In this document: positions 6,381 through 6,925 of the stretch, one piece after another
Numbering within the stretch: the first letter of the stretch is position 1
Layout: each line of letters starts with the position of its first letter
Assembly (NCBI GenBank): GCA_030038765.1
Contig: JASHRA010000267.1
Coordinates: 1-6,925 of the forward strand
DNA from: Candidatus Dormiibacterota bacterium
Lineage (GTDB): Bacteria; Chloroflexota; Dormibacteria; Aeolococcales; Bog-877
Direction of reading: 5' to 3'
Length of the DNA: 6,925 nt
Notes under the pieces: generated by a model
The model's database searches: none
Seen by the model: only the letters and a program-made list of their open reading frames with translations
Told to the model about the DNA's origin: nothing
Program-made: the position numbers and the translations under genes

Positions 6381-6925
6381 GGGGGCGCACCATGTGCGGC
6401 CAGGTCAGCGGGGAGGACGTGGGTCGCCAGCTGCGCCTGGCCGGCTGGGTCAACCACCGCCGCGACCATGGCGGCCTCACCTTCATCGACCTCCGCGACC
6501 ACACCGGGGTGGTCCAGCTGGTCTTCGACCCGGAGCGCTCGCCGGCGGCCAAGGAGCTGGCCGAGCGCTGCCGCCTGGAGTGGGTGCTGCGGGTGGAGGG
6601 CACGGTGCGGCCCCGGCCCGAGGGCAGCGAGAACCCCAACCTCGCCACCGGCGCGGTCGAGGTGGCGGTGGACGCCTGCGCCATCCTGGCCCAGGCCGAG
6701 GCCATGCCGATCGCGGTCGGCGACGAGGCCGAGGCGGACGAGCGGGTGCGGCTGCAGTACCGCTACCTGGACCTGCGCCGGCCCCGCATGCAGCGCAACC
6801 TGCGGGCCCGGCACCGCTTCACCAAGCGGCTGCGCGACGAGGCCGACCGGCTCGGCTTCGTCGAGATCGAGACCCCGACCATGGTCCCGAGCACGCCCGA
6901 GGGGGCGCGCGACTTCCTCATCCCG
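6377..6925 (+). CDS. aspS: Aspartyl-tRNA synthetase, 5' part (runs off window)
   Basis: N-terminal 183 codons of a class IIb synthetase that normally has about 590 residues; the reading frame is still open at the window edge. The OB-fold anticodon-binding domain is clear: RLAGWVNHRRDHGGLTFIDL (20-39), then VVQLVFDP (45-52) and GTVRPRPEGSENPNLATG (75-92). The catalytic domain begins with RYLDLRRP (129-136), and motif 1 and its continuation follow with FVEIETP (161-167) and STPEGARD (172-179). I chose GTG 6377, which overlaps the hisS TGA, because it includes Arg-Thr-Met-Cys-Gly (residues 4-8), a slightly shortened version of the family's RTHxCG opening. ATG 6392 is the alternative and would lose the Arg-Thr. 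His31 and Gly83 match residues linked to non-discriminating AspRS, which charges both tRNA-Asp and tRNA-Asn. The overlap implies translational coupling with hisS. Confidence 0.95.
   Translation, partial: MRGRTMCGQVSGEDVGRQLRLAGWVNHRRDHGGLTFIDLRDHTGVVQLVFDPERSPAAKELAERCRLEWVLRVEGTVRPRPEGSENPNLATGAVEVAVDACAILAQAEAMPIAVGDEAEADERVRLQYRYLDLRRPRMQRNLRARHRFTKRLRDEADRLGFVEIETPTMVPSTPEGARDFLIP

Overview
This window comes from a very GC-rich bacterium and holds five protein-coding genes. All are recognisable housekeeping or transport functions, and I see no defence system, mobile element, CRISPR array or RNA gene. The coding regions use almost exclusively G or C at third codon positions. The order relA-hisS-aspS is best known from Bacillota and related lineages. 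The GC content and the style of the proteins fit a high-GC terrestrial lineage such as Actinomycetota or a Chloroflexota/Dormibacterota-type group. That placement is inference; there is no rRNA or other marker here to settle it.

Layout. Positions 1-467 have no gene I can support. This stretch is somewhat poorer in GC (122 A/T in the first 360 bases by my count, about 66% GC) and its open frames lack the third-position GC bias of the real genes. Next, on the minus strand, is a 401-residue membrane antiporter of the CPA2 (KefB/Nha-like) family, read from a GTG with a strong Shine-Dalgarno. A 198-base divergent intergenic region containing a 6-bp/7-nt/6-bp dyad separates it from a plus-strand run: ctaB (heme O synthase), relA/rsh (bifunctional ppGpp synthetase/hydrolase), hisS (histidyl-tRNA synthetase) and the first 183 codons of aspS (aspartyl-tRNA synthetase), which runs off the right edge.

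How the genes work together. The four plus-strand genes are closely spaced (gaps of 40 and 47 bases, then a 4-base overlap) and may be co-transcribed. relA, hisS and aspS share a theme: the Rel enzyme responds to uncharged tRNA on the ribosome, and the two synthetases set tRNA charging. ctaB makes heme O for terminal oxidases and seems to be a positional neighbour. The hisS start lacks a Shine-Dalgarno and is preceded at 3 nt by a perfect 7-bp dyad that carries a -10-like hexamer, so hisS-aspS may have its own promoter or control element.

The most useful leads are modest: AspRS residues suggesting a non-discriminating enzyme, the dyad before hisS, the dyad in the divergent region, and the Gly-Glu variant at the expected ion-binding site of the antiporter. 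I found no convincing previously undescribed system.
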